Assembly (NCBI RefSeq): GCF_036880985.1
Contig: NZ_JBAJNO010000009.1
Location: 1,302,001 to 1,366,000, forward strand
Source: Limibacter armeniacum
GTDB lineage: Bacteria; Bacteroidota; Bacteroidia; Cytophagales; Flammeovirgaceae
Reading direction: 5' to 3'
Length of the DNA: 64,000 nucleotides
A program made the translations under genes and the position numbers. Below the pieces are notes generated by a model. That model worked only from the letters and a program-made list of their open reading frames with translations, had not been told where the DNA came from and did not search any database. Shown piece after piece: positions 43,832-52,762 of the stretch. Within the stretch, counting starts at the first letter, position 1; the number at the start of each line of letters is the position of its first letter.

Positions 43832-44752
43832 ATGCTGAGCACAAGACATTTACTGGGTATAAAAGATCTGACAGAAGAAGATTTGCACCTCATCTTCGAA
43901 ACTGCAGACAATTTTAAGGAGGTAATCAACAGACCAATCAAAAAGGTCCCGTCCTTGAGAGACATTACCATCGCCAATGTATTTTTCGAAAACTCCACCA
44001 GAACTAGACTCTCTTTTGAGCTGGCTGAAAAGCGTCTTTCTGCGGATGTAATCAACTTCTCTTCTGCCTCAAGCTCCGTTAAGAAAGGGGAAACACTATT
44101 GGATACGGTCAACAATATCCTATCCATGAAAGTGGATATGATTGTAATGAGACATTCCAGCCCTGGTGCTCCACATTTCCTTTCCAAGCATATCAATGCC
44201 AATATTGTCAATGCTGGTGACGGAACGCACGAGCACCCTACACAAGCATTATTGGACTCATACTCTATCCGTGAAAGGCTAGGAGATGTTGCTGGAAAGA
44301 AAGTCGTGATCGTTGGTGACATTCTGCACTCACGTGTGGCTCTTTCCAACATCTTTGCACTACAGAAGTTGGGAGCTGAGGTAATGGTGTGTGGACCGAA
44401 TACGTTGATTCCTCGTTATATCAGAGACTTGGGCGTCAAGGTAGAGTTGGATATCAGAAAAGCACTCCAATGGTGTGATGTTGCCAACGTACTACGTATT
44501 CAGATGGAACGTCAGCAGACTAAGAACTTCCCTTCTCTTAGAGAGTATTCGATGTACTATGGTGTAAACAAGGAATTGCTAGACAGTATCGACAAGGAGA
44601 TCACTATCATGCACCCAGGTCCCATCAACAGGGGGGTAGAATTAACCTCAGATGTAGCGGATGCTGATAATGCCATTATCCTGGATCAGGTAGAGAATGG
44701 TGTTGCGATAAGAATGGCAGTACTATACTTGCTTGCTGGGAAAAACGGTTAA
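43832..44752 (+). CDS. pyrB: Aspartate carbamoyltransferase, catalytic subunit
   Basis: PyrB joins carbamoyl phosphate and aspartate to give carbamoyl-aspartate, the first committed step of pyrimidine synthesis. The 306-residue length is standard. The carbamoyl phosphate site STRTRLSFE is intact (FFENSTRTRLSFE), as are MRHSSPGAP (about residue 110), DGTHEHPTQALLD and HPGPINRGVEL. No regulatory pyrI gene is adjacent. It forms an operon with the pyrR-like gene and ends at a terminator. Confidence 0.97.
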   Translation: MLSTRHLLGIKDLTEEDLHLIFETADNFKEVINRPIKKVPSLRDITIANVFFENSTRTRLSFELAEKRLSADVINFSSASSSVKKGETLLDTVNNILSMKVDMIVMRHSSPGAPHFLSKHINANIVNAGDGTHEHPTQALLDSYSIRERLGDVAGKKVVIVGDILHSRVALSNIFALQKLGAEVMVCGPNTLIPRYIRDLGVKVELDIRKALQWCDVANVLRIQMERQQTKNFPSLREYSMYYGVNKELLDSIDKEITIMHPGPINRGVELTSDVADADNAIILDQVENGVAIRMAVLYLLAGKNG

Positions 44753-44792
44753 TCCAAGACGATATTCGACATATGATTAAGATAAAACAATT

Positions 44793-44823
44793 AGGGCTCC
44801 TTTTCGGGAGCCTTAACTTTTTG
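44793..44823 (+). terminator. Terminator after pyrB
   Basis: A stem GGCTCC/GGAGCC (44795-44800, 44807-44812) with a 6-base loop, followed by TTAACTTTTTG. Confidence 0.8.
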
Positions 44824-44845
44824 AACTGAAAACCTTATGCGCCTG

Positions 44846-45301
44846 TTAGCGCCAGCGTTCTGACTTGAAATTCAGTGCGGCTTTCATGATATCCTTCCTG
44901 CTGACTTGTCCAATAAGTCGCCCTTTGTCTACCACCGGATAACGACGGAACTTAGAGTTTAAGAACATATAAGCCACATCTACCACATTCTTATCAGCAC
45001 TAATGGTTGTAACACTTTGACTCATATAGTCTTCAACTAGCTGTCCTCTCTGTGGCAGATTATTGTAAGCATTTTCCAGCAGGATATGCAAACAGTCAGT
45101 CTCTGAAAGCATCCCGACAATATTAGCAGAATCATCTACGACTGGCGCACCAGATATCTGATTGTCAAGCATGCTTTCCATCGCTTCCTTGATACTTTGA
45201 TGTGGATGGAAGGTGATGACTTCTTTTGTCATATAATCTGTAATTGGCGGGTACTCGAAGCGGGTATCTGCCGGCTCCTCAAATTTGGGTGTAAAGTTCA
45301 T
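44846..45301 (-). CDS. Paired CBS-domain protein
   Basis: A 151-residue stand-alone CBS pair. The first copy (residues 25-80) reads MTKEVITFHPHQSIKEAMESML, SGAPVVDDSANIVGMLSETD; the second (about 90-145) reads YMSQSVTTISADKNVVDVAYMFLNSKFRRYPVV then IGQVSRKDIMKA. CBS pairs bind adenosine nucleotides and act as sensor modules. No enzyme or transporter domain is attached. The upstream region has a near-match -7 element (45323-45330). Partner unknown. Confidence 0.92.
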   Translation of the reverse strand: MNFTPKFEEPADTRFEYPPITDYMTKEVITFHPHQSIKEAMESMLDNQISGAPVVDDSANIVGMLSETDCLHILLENAYNNLPQRGQLVEDYMSQSVTTISADKNVVDVAYMFLNSKFRRYPVVDKGRLIGQVSRKDIMKAALNFKSERWR

Positions 45302-45495
45302 AGTACAGTGTGTGGTTTTGGTTAAAGATATGCAAGTACATTAATCCATAAGGGCCATGTACGGGTGATTGGTCTTTTATAAGTTAAGCTTTTTCCTTAA
45401 TGATTCATAGTAAGGTTGTTCCACACATCACCATTTTTTCATTTCTATTGAATAACTGAAACAGTATTCATGGTTTTGTTATATGTAGGTTAAAA

Positions 45496-45530
45496 ATAAA
45501 AAAGCCTCCGGTAACCATACCGGAGGTTTT
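45496..45530 (-). terminator. Terminator after the outer-membrane barrel gene
   Basis: A perfect 9-bp stem CCTCCGGTA/TACCGGAGG (45505-45513, 45518-45526) with loop ACCA; A-rich on the left (T-run on the - strand) and TTTT on the right, so it could work both ways. Confidence 0.88.
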
Positions 45531-45564
45531 CTGTTTGTATCTATTACTAATATATTCATTTCAA

Positions 45565-48003
45565 TTAAAAGTCATCTCCTCCTCCTGCGTCACCTCCTCG
45601 GTCGCCTCTCTTCTGCTTGAAGTTATTCAGACGGTAGCTAAGTGTAACGGACACGTTTGGAGCATTGCGGAAGTCTTCAGAATATGTTGTGAAGTTAGGG
45701 CCTTCCGAACTTCTCTTACGTCTTCCGGTTGCAAAGACATCCTCTACCTGCAAGGTTGCTGTAAACTTCTTGTTCATGAAATCCTGTCTAAGCGCAGCCG
45801 ATGTCATAAAGAAGCCTTCATTGCGTCCCTGTGCCGTTACAGAAGGACCATTGTAGCTAGCATTCAGCTGTACGGAAGTTGTTTTACCAAACTTCAGTTG
45901 GTTATTCAAACGAACACTCCAGTTCAAGCTTTCTCGATCAAAGATAGTCTCCTTGCTTTCCCCATCTTCGCTGTAACTGTAACTACCTTCTACACGGTAG
46001 TTATAAACATTACCCATCAGGTCAGCTCTCCACCATTCAGTTGCCTGCAAACCGATCATCAGTTCACCTCCCAAAGAGTAGTCTTTTCCGATATTCTCAA
46101 ATGTATGAAGGAATACGTTCTGACCGCTTTCTGCCTCTTCGAATGGCGTTGAGATACTTTCAACTTTATTGTGGGTAATTCTGTAGTAACCTTCCAATGA
46201 GATAGAATGATCTCCAATATTCTTCAAAATACCCAACTCATAAGCATCAATAAACTCAGGAAGGATTCCCGGATTACCACGTCTTACGTTGTTCACGTCT
46301 GTATAAGTCAGGAATGGCTCCAAATACCATCCTCTAGGTCTATCAATACGACGTGAGTAACTTACCATCGCTTGTGTTTCCTGAGACATCTGGTAAGAGA
46401 AATGTAGTGTTGGGAAAAAGTCCCATCTATCTACCTTAGAAGCAGTATCAGTACCTACCAAGCTGATTTCTCTACCTGTATACTCTGCTCTCAAGCCAGC
46501 CTGTACACCTAGCTTGCCGAACTTGGAAGCATAAAGTGAATACAGTGACTGAATGTTTCTCACATAGTTGGTTGTGTAGCTAAGGTTGTCCTGAAACTCC
46601 TCGTTAAAGTAAACCTCATTCACCTCATCATTATCACTGTAACGACTCTGCCACCCTGCTTCAAACTTGCTGTCTTTATTAATTGGCAATGTATAATCCA
46701 ACTTGAATCTGAACCTTGTAGAAGGACCTCCCTCTAGGCTTCTTTGTCTGTAAGAAGAATCTGTATCTACAAAAGTCTGCACATTGCCACCTGTCTCATT
46801 CATGTCGCGTCCACTGATGTTCAGTTGAGAAACGATCTCGTGTCCTTTCTTGGCAAACTTATGTGTATATCCCAAGTTGGCAGCGTAGTAATTTCCATCC
46901 CACTTGGTTTCATCACTACTATAGTAGTTCAGAGTTTCAGATGGCCCTTCAGATACATAAGTAAGGTCAGATGAACGACGCATCTTCCAAACACCAACAC
47001 GAGCATCCAATGACAGGAAGTCATTGTCACTGAGGTTATACTCAATACCTGCACGTAAACCACCATTTGTTCTACCGAACTCACCGTCCCCTTCGGAGAT
47101 CAGCTTGGTTACACCATCCGTATTGGTAGTAATACGCTCATTATAGTTTTCACTTGGGTTGTTACGGTTGTTGTAGTCACCTCCCACAAAGTAGTTGAAT
47201 TTGCTTTTTCGGAAATTCAACAGGAAGTCGCCACCGTATCTACCAAACATACCACCATTCAAGTTGAAGATACCTGACACACCTTCCAGCTTATTCTTTT
47301 TGGTGATGATATTGATAATACCACCTGTACCATCCGGATCATACTTAACTGATGGGTTTGTGATGATTTCAATATTTTCAATGGCACTTGAAGGCATTTG
47401 CTGAAGTACATCACTTGGCTCCAACACAGTCGGTCTGCCATCAATCAATACAGTAAAACCTGAACTTCCTCTTAGCTTTACAGTACCGTCTACGTCTACC
47501 TGAATAGAAGGTACATTCTGAAGAATGTCTACTGCTGTACCGGATGCTGCTGTCAGCTGCTTACTTACATCCAGTACTTTCTTATCGATTTCATAACGCA
47601 TTGCAGGTCTTGAAGCAGTTACTTCTACCCCCTCCAATACTTCCGCATCCTGTCCTAGTTTAACTACACCAAGATCAACACCTTTACTACTTCCAACCTC
47701 AATGTTGTTGACAGTCTTTTTTTCATAGCCGATAAAGGTAATTTCCAGATAATAGGTTCCTTCCTTTACATTCTTGATTGTAAATTTACCATCAGGGTCA
47801 GTGACTGTACCGCCTGCCAAAGACTTGTCAGTAGTACTGAAAAGCGCTATAGTAGCATACTCTACAGGGACATTACTGCCATTTTCTTGTACAACACCTT
47901 TGATGGTTCCTTTCAATGGGGGGTCGTTTGGTACAGCCATTGAAACGGCTGTATGCAGTAGCATAAAAGTGGTGACCAACACAAAAAATAGATTTCTTTT
48001 CAT
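45565..48003 (-). CDS. Outer-membrane beta-barrel protein with carboxypeptidase-regulatory-like domain (TonB-receptor type)
   Basis: An 812-residue outer-membrane protein; signal peptide ends near VSMA (residue 23). A CarboxypepD_reg-like domain (about 33-110: GTIKGVVQENGSNVPVEYATI) is followed by a plug domain (VLDVSKQLTAASGTAVDILQNVPSIQVDVDGTVKLRGSSGF split here at PSIQ) and a long barrel of the OMP_b-brl_3 group (ending near NVSVTLSYRLNNF). A Gly/Asp-rich tail GGDAGGGDDF is at the end. Such proteins import or bind substrates energised by TonB; the ligand is unknown. It lies directly downstream of a two-component system on the same strand, as often seen for this family. Confidence 0.92.
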   Translation of the reverse strand: MKRNLFFVLVTTFMLLHTAVSMAVPNDPPLKGTIKGVVQENGSNVPVEYATIALFSTTDKSLAGGTVTDPDGKFTIKNVKEGTYYLEITFIGYEKKTVNNIEVGSSKGVDLGVVKLGQDAEVLEGVEVTASRPAMRYEIDKKVLDVSKQLTAASGTAVDILQNVPSIQVDVDGTVKLRGSSGFTVLIDGRPTVLEPSDVLQQMPSSAIENIEIITNPSVKYDPDGTGGIINIITKKNKLEGVSGIFNLNGGMFGRYGGDFLLNFRKSKFNYFVGGDYNNRNNPSENYNERITTNTDGVTKLISEGDGEFGRTNGGLRAGIEYNLSDNDFLSLDARVGVWKMRRSSDLTYVSEGPSETLNYYSSDETKWDGNYYAANLGYTHKFAKKGHEIVSQLNISGRDMNETGGNVQTFVDTDSSYRQRSLEGGPSTRFRFKLDYTLPINKDSKFEAGWQSRYSDNDEVNEVYFNEEFQDNLSYTTNYVRNIQSLYSLYASKFGKLGVQAGLRAEYTGREISLVGTDTASKVDRWDFFPTLHFSYQMSQETQAMVSYSRRIDRPRGWYLEPFLTYTDVNNVRRGNPGILPEFIDAYELGILKNIGDHSISLEGYYRITHNKVESISTPFEEAESGQNVFLHTFENIGKDYSLGGELMIGLQATEWWRADLMGNVYNYRVEGSYSYSEDGESKETIFDRESLNWSVRLNNQLKFGKTTSVQLNASYNGPSVTAQGRNEGFFMTSAALRQDFMNKKFTATLQVEDVFATGRRKRSSEGPNFTTYSEDFRNAPNVSVTLSYRLNNFKQKRGDRGGDAGGGDDF

Positions 48004-48123
48004 CTTCGATTATCTCTGTTTCAACGGTTCTGTTATGGTTGAATTAATTGACACACGGTTATTCAGATAGCCTTTTTAAGGTTAATCTTGTATAAGGATT
48101 TTTTCAGGCTACTGTCACAGAGA

Positions 48124-48131
48124 CAAATTTA
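48124..48131 (-). promoter_or_regulatory. Candidate -7 element for the barrel gene (TAAATTTG)
   Basis: An exact TAnnTTTG match on the - strand, 120 bases before the barrel start codon. No -33 TTG at normal spacing. Confidence 0.4.
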
Positions 48132-48192
48132 AAGTCCAAATCTATCGGAAATCTGTAGCAATTTGGTCTACTCGAATAAAATGCATTTTTAA

Positions 48193-49464
48193 TTACTTAA
48201 CAATTGTAAAATGGTGCTGATGATCAGTATATTCATACGCTACTTTCAGCCCATTAACAGTACAGATTTTTTTCACCAAAGCCAATCCCAATCCTACTGA
48301 CTGCTGACTTGTCCCCTTTCTAAAAAAGCGTTCAAAAACCTTTTCTGGTTCAACATCCAATGGCTCACCATAATTACTGATAACCATTTCATTTGCTGTT
48401 GTTGCTACTCGAATAGGTCCTTCTGATGTACCATAACGGATCGCATTTCGGAAAAAATTCTTCAGGATAATCTCAAATAGGTAAGGATCTATTTCCAAAT
48501 AGTGCTGTTCAAAAAGGTCTGCCTCTATCTCCATAGACTTCAGCCCTGCCAATTCCCTTACAGCCTCAATGTGCTTTAAAATAACTGGAGCTGTCTGCAA
48601 CTTTACTGTGTTGGAAAACTCCCTGTTCTCAATCTTGGTCAACAGGTTCAGGGTACTACCTAATTTAGAAAGGTGATTGGCTTCATCATAAATTGCTTTT
48701 ACAGATGCAGGATGTTTAGACATTACCTCTTCCTCCATCATCAGGTACTCTGTTTTGTTACGGATGATTGCCAGAGGGGTCTGAATCTCATGTGCCATAT
48801 TTTCAGTGTACTCCTGTAGGTTATGGAAGTCCTTCTCGATACGGTCTACCATTTGAAAATACAATTGCTGCATTTTCTGAAATTCTTTGGTCGAGGTCTG
48901 GATTTTCTTATTCGGATATTTCTTTCCCAGCTGATAGCTTTTCATCGAGTCCAAAATCAGTCGGAATGGATAGAAAAAGTACCCCGATAGGATATAATTG
49001 AATAGCACAACAATAGCAGCCAAAATCATAAAGGCAGGAAGCATCGAATCGAAGATATCTTCCTTGAAGCGAAGAAAATGCTCCACTTCCTTACTCATTA
49101 CCAAGAAATAGTGCTGACCATCTACCTCCAACACCACTGTCTTGACTCTATGTAAAACCATACGTCCCACATCAGTATGGTATTCCTCCCGTGTTTCATA
49201 AGTTGGGTACCCTTCTAGAGACTCCTCTTTCCCTGCCTTCGAAATCCAAATGGTATTGAAATCCCGCTTTATATAATCCTTGTCTGTACGTAACCCTTCC
49301 AATACCTTTTGCTCTGTCCATCCAAAGCGTCTTTCCATCTCATAATTGATGTACTCATCTGCCTCATGCGTCAGAAAAAGCGCACTACAATAAAATGCCA
49401 AAAACGTAAAGACCAGATAAATGGAAGTGGTCTTGGTCAGAAGGGAAAATGAGCGTTCTTTCAT
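48193..49464 (-). CDS. Two-component sensor histidine kinase
   Basis: A 423-residue membrane sensor kinase. Membrane segments are at about 14-31 and 140-163, enclosing a periplasmic sensor part of about 105 residues. The dimerisation/phosphoacceptor helix carries His225 in NMAHEIQTPLAIIRN. The ATPase part has an N box (KNFFRNAIRYG) and a G box (VGLGLALVKKI). The gene for the response regulator is 32 bases upstream on the same strand. The pair precedes the outer-membrane barrel gene, so its stimulus may be linked to the cell envelope; this is inference. Confidence 0.94.
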   Translation of the reverse strand: MKERSFSLLTKTTSIYLVFTFLAFYCSALFLTHEADEYINYEMERRFGWTEQKVLEGLRTDKDYIKRDFNTIWISKAGKEESLEGYPTYETREEYHTDVGRMVLHRVKTVVLEVDGQHYFLVMSKEVEHFLRFKEDIFDSMLPAFMILAAIVVLFNYILSGYFFYPFRLILDSMKSYQLGKKYPNKKIQTSTKEFQKMQQLYFQMVDRIEKDFHNLQEYTENMAHEIQTPLAIIRNKTEYLMMEEEVMSKHPASVKAIYDEANHLSKLGSTLNLLTKIENREFSNTVKLQTAPVILKHIEAVRELAGLKSMEIEADLFEQHYLEIDPYLFEIILKNFFRNAIRYGTSEGPIRVATTANEMVISNYGEPLDVEPEKVFERFFRKGTSQQSVGLGLALVKKICTVNGLKVAYEYTDHQHHFTIVK

Positions 49465-49473
49465 GATATAGAG

Positions 49474-49504
49474 ACTTGAGTTGTTAGACTTGCGATTTAG
49501 GATT
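49474..49504. repeat. Copy of the dispersed intergenic motif near the two-component genes
   Basis: AGACTTGAG (49474-49482) and AGACTTGCGATTTAGGA (49488-49504) resemble the 56740 repeat arm. It spans the gap between the kinase and regulator genes and reaches the 3' end of the regulator gene. Confidence 0.4.
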
Positions 49505-50177
49505 TGGAGGAGAACTTATAGCCTACCCCATATACAGAGCGGATATAGTCCTGCCCTCCTGCCTTAACGATTTTCTTGCGCAGGTTCTTGATATGGTTGT
49601 AGATAAAATCAAAGTTATCTGCCTGATCGATATGATCTCCCCAAAGGTGTTCGGCAATGCTTTCCTTGGTCAGCATACGGTCGCGGTTATAGACAAAATA
49701 CAACAACAGGTCATATTCCTTCTTAGTGAGGTCAAGAGTCTTGTCTCCTACCCAAACCTGAGAAGCCATCACATCTATTCTTAGTTCATTGATCGCTATA
49801 ATATTGCTGCCTTCAAATTTCTTACGTCTCAATATGGAACGAATACGAGCATTCAGCTCGGCTGTATGGAATGGTTTAGTGATATAATCATCAGCGCCAA
49901 TCTCCAGACCATTTACCTTGTCCTCTATTGAATCCTTCGCTGATACAATCAGGATACCTGTATTTGGGTCTTTCTGCTTCAGTATTGTAACCAAGTCCAA
50001 ACCACTTCCATCAGGCAAGCCAATATCTACAATCACCAGATCATAAGTATAAAGTGCTGTACGCTCCTTGGCATCCGTCAATGATTCGACGTGCTCAGCC
50101 ATAAAGCCATTTTCTTTTACAAAAACCAGCAAATCCTCCGCAAGGGTCAGGTTATCTTCTACCAGCAGTATTTTCAT
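49497..50177 (-). CDS. OmpR/PhoB-type response regulator
   Basis: A 226-residue response regulator. The receiver domain has the acidic pair (EDN at 7-9), phosphoacceptor Asp51 in VDIGLPDG and the conserved Lys in ITKPF (about residue 102). The C-terminal winged helix (about 125-226) ends with HIKNLRKKIVKAGGQDYIRSVYGVGYKF, the usual OmpR family DNA-recognition and wing region. It forms an operon with the sensor kinase downstream. Confidence 0.96.
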   Translation of the reverse strand: MKILLVEDNLTLAEDLLVFVKENGFMAEHVESLTDAKERTALYTYDLVIVDIGLPDGSGLDLVTILKQKDPNTGILIVSAKDSIEDKVNGLEIGADDYITKPFHTAELNARIRSILRRKKFEGSNIIAINELRIDVMASQVWVGDKTLDLTKKEYDLLLYFVYNRDRMLTKESIAEHLWGDHIDQADNFDFIYNHIKNLRKKIVKAGGQDYIRSVYGVGYKFSSKS

Positions 50178-50196
50178 CAGTTAGTTTGTTTGCTTA

Positions 50197-50204
50197 CAAA
50201 AATA
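50197..50204 (-). promoter_or_regulatory. Candidate -7 element for the two-component genes (TATTTTTG)
   Basis: An exact TAnnTTTG match on the - strand, 20 bases before the start codon of the response regulator. Confidence 0.5.
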
Positions 50205-50439
50205 AGGGTTTTACGATGGAATTGTTATACCAGTACTACTCATCATCAACTTGGCTTCTAATTTCCATTTCTTGAAAAATTAATACAATATCTTATCATT
50301 GTGAAGGGTAAAACAAATTCATACTGATTTACTTCTATAACTGATAGAAGTAAGAACATGAACAGATACCTTTTTGAAACCCAAAAATTTGGTATATCCA
50401 AATAAGCCCCTTCATTAACAATTTTAATGTTAAAATACT

Positions 50440-50457
50440 TGATACCGATCGGTATCA
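50440..50457. promoter_or_regulatory. TetR-type operator, copy 1
   Basis: The perfect palindrome GATACCGATCGGTATC (50441-50456; 18 bp with the flanking T/A) lies 32 bases before the tetR-type start codon and just upstream of a near-match -7 element TACATTTA (50462-50469). An identical 16-mer precedes the next gene. The position fits repression of the regulator's own promoter. Confidence 0.8.
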
Positions 50458-50488
50458 TCATTACATTTAGTCTATCAAAACATTAAAG

Positions 50489-51085
50489 ATGAAGACACAG
50501 CAAGAGACAACCGGTGAGTATATCCTTCGAATAGTGGCTCCACTGTTCAACAAGAAAGGTTATGTAGCCACGAGCCTTTCCGATCTGGAAAAGGCGACTG
50601 GACTAACCAAAGGGGCTATCTACCGGAACTTCAAGAGCAAGGAAGACTTGGCTGTGCAAGCTTTCAAACAGAATATCAGAAGGGTTATCGCACCACTTTC
50701 AGCGGCTATGGAGGCGCAATCGTCCATCCCTGAGAAGCTGTTTACCCTTACAGATTACTACCGAAAGTATTTCCATAAGGCACTCGAATTGGGTGGGTGT
50801 CCATTGTTGAATATCAGCGTGGATGCACATTACACCAACCCTGAGCTTTTCCAAAAGGCCAAAAAAGTCACCAACAATATTGAGAACAGCCTTGAGCAGT
50901 TTATCTCAGATGGTATTGCGAATGGTGAAATAAACCCAGCAATTGACGCTCGCATCTATGCCCAGAAAATCTTTTCCATGATTCAGGGAAGTGTGTTTCT
51001 GGCATTCCTCAATGAGGACAGTACCTATACAGAAAATATGATGGACCAGATTGACCAAATGATCAAGACAGAAATGATGGTCTAA
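50489..51085 (+). CDS. TetR/AcrR family transcriptional regulator
   Basis: A 198-residue regulator. The N-terminal TetR helix-turn-helix is clear (residues 10-55: ILRIVAPLFNKKGYVATSLSDL then EKATGLTKGAIYRNFKSKEDL). The C-terminal ligand domain (TetR_C family 6-like: GGCPLLNISVDAHYTNPELFQKA) resembles those sensing small hydrophobic molecules. Identical 16-bp palindromes lie before this gene and before the next, so it very likely represses both. Confidence 0.95.
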   Translation: MKTQQETTGEYILRIVAPLFNKKGYVATSLSDLEKATGLTKGAIYRNFKSKEDLAVQAFKQNIRRVIAPLSAAMEAQSSIPEKLFTLTDYYRKYFHKALELGGCPLLNISVDAHYTNPELFQKAKKVTNNIENSLEQFISDGIANGEINPAIDARIYAQKIFSMIQGSVFLAFLNEDSTYTENMMDQIDQMIKTEMMV

Positions 51086-51102
51086 AATTTTTTCACCATA
51101 TC

Positions 51103-51118
51103 GATACCGATCGGTATC
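51103..51118. promoter_or_regulatory. TetR-type operator, copy 2
   Basis: The same perfect palindrome GATACCGATCGGTATC as at 50441-50456, located 31 bases before the hydrolase start codon and 18 bases after the tetR-type stop. Confidence 0.8.
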
Positions 51119-51148
51119 AAGATTGAATCAAAAATAATCCTTACGACA

Positions 51149-52009
51149 ATGACACAAAAGAAAAAAGTTCCTGCTGCATTTAGAGTAATCAGATGGCTAT
51201 TTCCAAAACTGGAATTAGTAGCACCATTTCTGGCAAAAAGATGGTTTACCAAACTGTTTTTCACTGCCTTCAAGTTCCCGATCTACGAAAGGGAAAATAA
51301 CTTCCTTCAATCTGCCAAAAGCAGCTCAATGATGTACAAAGGAAGAAAAATCAAACTTTATGAATGGGGTGAAGGAGAGCCTATCCTTTTTGTACATGGA
51401 TGGATGGGACGTGCGGGCCAGTTCAGACGCTTTACTGAGTACTATAACAAGCAAGGATACAAATGTGTCTCTTTCGACGCACCTGCACACGGCTATTCTG
51501 AAGGCAAAAGCAGTCATCTGCTGGAGTTTTCTGATCTCGTACAGGAAATGAATAAAAAATATAATGGCTTCCGCATGATCATTGGTCATTCTTTGGGTGG
51601 TGTCGCTACGTTACATGCAGTTACAAAAGGAGTAAAAGTTGACAAAATGGTGATGATCAGCAGCCCTACCATCGCGTCCTATATTCTTTCCGAATTCAGG
51701 GCAGGACTGAATGCTTCAGAGAAAAGTCAGGAACATTTACTTAAATTTGCCAGAACCAATCTGGGAGAAGATTTTTATGACCTTGAAGCCATCAGACTGG
51801 TAAAAAAACTAAAAGATACAGAACTGTTACTGATCCATGATCATGATGATGAACAGGTGTCCATCAAGAACCCGAATGCTATGTTACAGGTTTATCCTGA
51901 AGCTAAACTCGTAACAACGACAGGATTGGGACATAATAAAATCTTGAAGGATGAGCATGTGATTTCACATACTTTCCAACATTTCAGTTCAGAAAAAGTA
52001 ACAGCATAA
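51149..52009 (+). CDS. Alpha/beta hydrolase under TetR control
   Basis: A 286-residue alpha/beta hydrolase. The nucleophile is Ser148 in GHSLGG; the oxyanion-side HGWMGRAGQF follows the first strand, the acidic residue is probably in HDHDDEQVSI and the His in GLGHNKIL. The N-terminal 60 residues (VIRWLFPKLELVAPFLAKRWFTKLFFTAF) are hydrophobic and basic, so it may sit at the membrane. The substrate is unknown, probably an ester or similar. An operator identical to that of the tetR gene lies directly upstream, so the hydrolase is probably induced by the regulator's ligand. Confidence 0.9.
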   Translation: MTQKKKVPAAFRVIRWLFPKLELVAPFLAKRWFTKLFFTAFKFPIYERENNFLQSAKSSSMMYKGRKIKLYEWGEGEPILFVHGWMGRAGQFRRFTEYYNKQGYKCVSFDAPAHGYSEGKSSHLLEFSDLVQEMNKKYNGFRMIIGHSLGGVATLHAVTKGVKVDKMVMISSPTIASYILSEFRAGLNASEKSQEHLLKFARTNLGEDFYDLEAIRLVKKLKDTELLLIHDHDDEQVSIKNPNAMLQVYPEAKLVTTTGLGHNKILKDEHVISHTFQHFSSEKVTA

Positions 52010-52105
52010 CCATGTTGGTCACAAATAATTTTGTATTGTGAATTTCCCCAGTCCTTTTCACATACGAAACTATTTGTGATATGATCTAATGACTAACTGC
52101 AAAAA

Positions 52106-52687
52106 ATGGATAAATCAGCGTTGAATGATTATTTCCACTCTCTGTTTCCAATAGAAAAAGAAGTGGTCGCACAAATCACAAAAACATTTGAGCCATTTGA
52201 ATTAGAAAAGAATGCGGTCTTGCTGGGTGAGAACACCATAAGCACACAAACCTTTTTTCTGGAAAAAGGGTTTGTGCGCTCCTATATCCTGAATGAAGAC
52301 AATGAGGAAGTAACCACCAATATTTACATGGCACCCTGCTTTGTAAACGACTTTCTGTCATTCTTCAAAAAACAGCCAACAAAGGAAGTTTACCGAACCA
52401 TTACTGATTGTACCTTCTGGGCTACTGGACTTGAGAATGTACAAGCCAACTTCCATAATATCCCTGAGTTCAGGGAATTCAGCAGGCTACTTTTCGTGAT
52501 CAATTATTACAACCTGAATGATCGGCTGATTGAGATAAGCAGCCAGAAAGCAGAAACAAGGTACTTAAACCTTTTGAAGCAAAAGCCACAGATCTTTCAG
52601 CACGTTCCACTTAAGATTATCGCCTCTTATCTAGGAATCACGGACACCTCCTTGAGCCGGATCAGGAGAGAATTGACTCAATTCTGA
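52106..52687 (+). CDS. Crp/Fnr family transcriptional regulator
   Basis: A 193-residue regulator of the Crp/Fnr superfamily (Bacteroidota branch of about 190 residues). The cyclic-nucleotide-binding-like domain occupies residues 1-115 (FEPFELEKNAVLLGENTIS, FFLEKGFVRSYILNED) and the C-terminal helix-turn-helix reads KIIASYLGITDTSLSRIRREL. The effector is unknown: there are no Fnr-type cysteines and the cAMP-binding residues are not evident. A 16-bp palindrome of the Crp type lies 4 bases after its stop codon, in front of the next gene. Confidence 0.93.
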   Translation: MDKSALNDYFHSLFPIEKEVVAQITKTFEPFELEKNAVLLGENTISTQTFFLEKGFVRSYILNEDNEEVTTNIYMAPCFVNDFLSFFKKQPTKEVYRTITDCTFWATGLENVQANFHNIPEFREFSRLLFVINYYNLNDRLIEISSQKAETRYLNLLKQKPQIFQHVPLKIIASYLGITDTSLSRIRRELTQF

Positions 52688-52690
52688 TTT

Positions 52691-52706
52691 CTTGTCATTT
52701 GACAAG
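52691..52706. promoter_or_regulatory. Crp/Fnr-type palindrome between the regulator and the reductase gene
   Basis: Perfect arms CTTGTCA (52691-52697) and TGACAAG (52700-52706) around TT. The core TTGTCATTTGACAA has the size and symmetry of a Crp/Fnr site. It lies 57 bases upstream of the ATG at 52763. Confidence 0.65.
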
Positions 52707-52762
52707 TCCTTCTTAAAACTGCGTACTTGATATTTGTAGAAACTAAAACAAGACAAATAAAC

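Larger units (their letters stand above)
50178..50488. other. Divergent intergenic region with promoter and TetR operator
   Basis: 311 bases between the response regulator (-) and the tetR-type gene (+). Contains the - strand -7 element at 50197-50204 and the palindromic operator at 50440-50457. A 67-codon frame at 50258-50461 on the - strand is not credible. Confidence 0.5.

Noticed and set aside
43693-44352. 219-codon frame antisense to pyrB
   Set aside because: pyrB is certain on the other strand; this frame has no recognisable domain.
45535-46152. 205-codon frame antisense to the barrel gene
   Set aside because: Shadow of a long, well-supported coding region.
52019-52079. TCACAA/TTGTGA pairs upstream of the Crp/Fnr gene
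   Set aside because: Half-sites face the wrong way and are too far apart (11-12 bases) for a Crp site.
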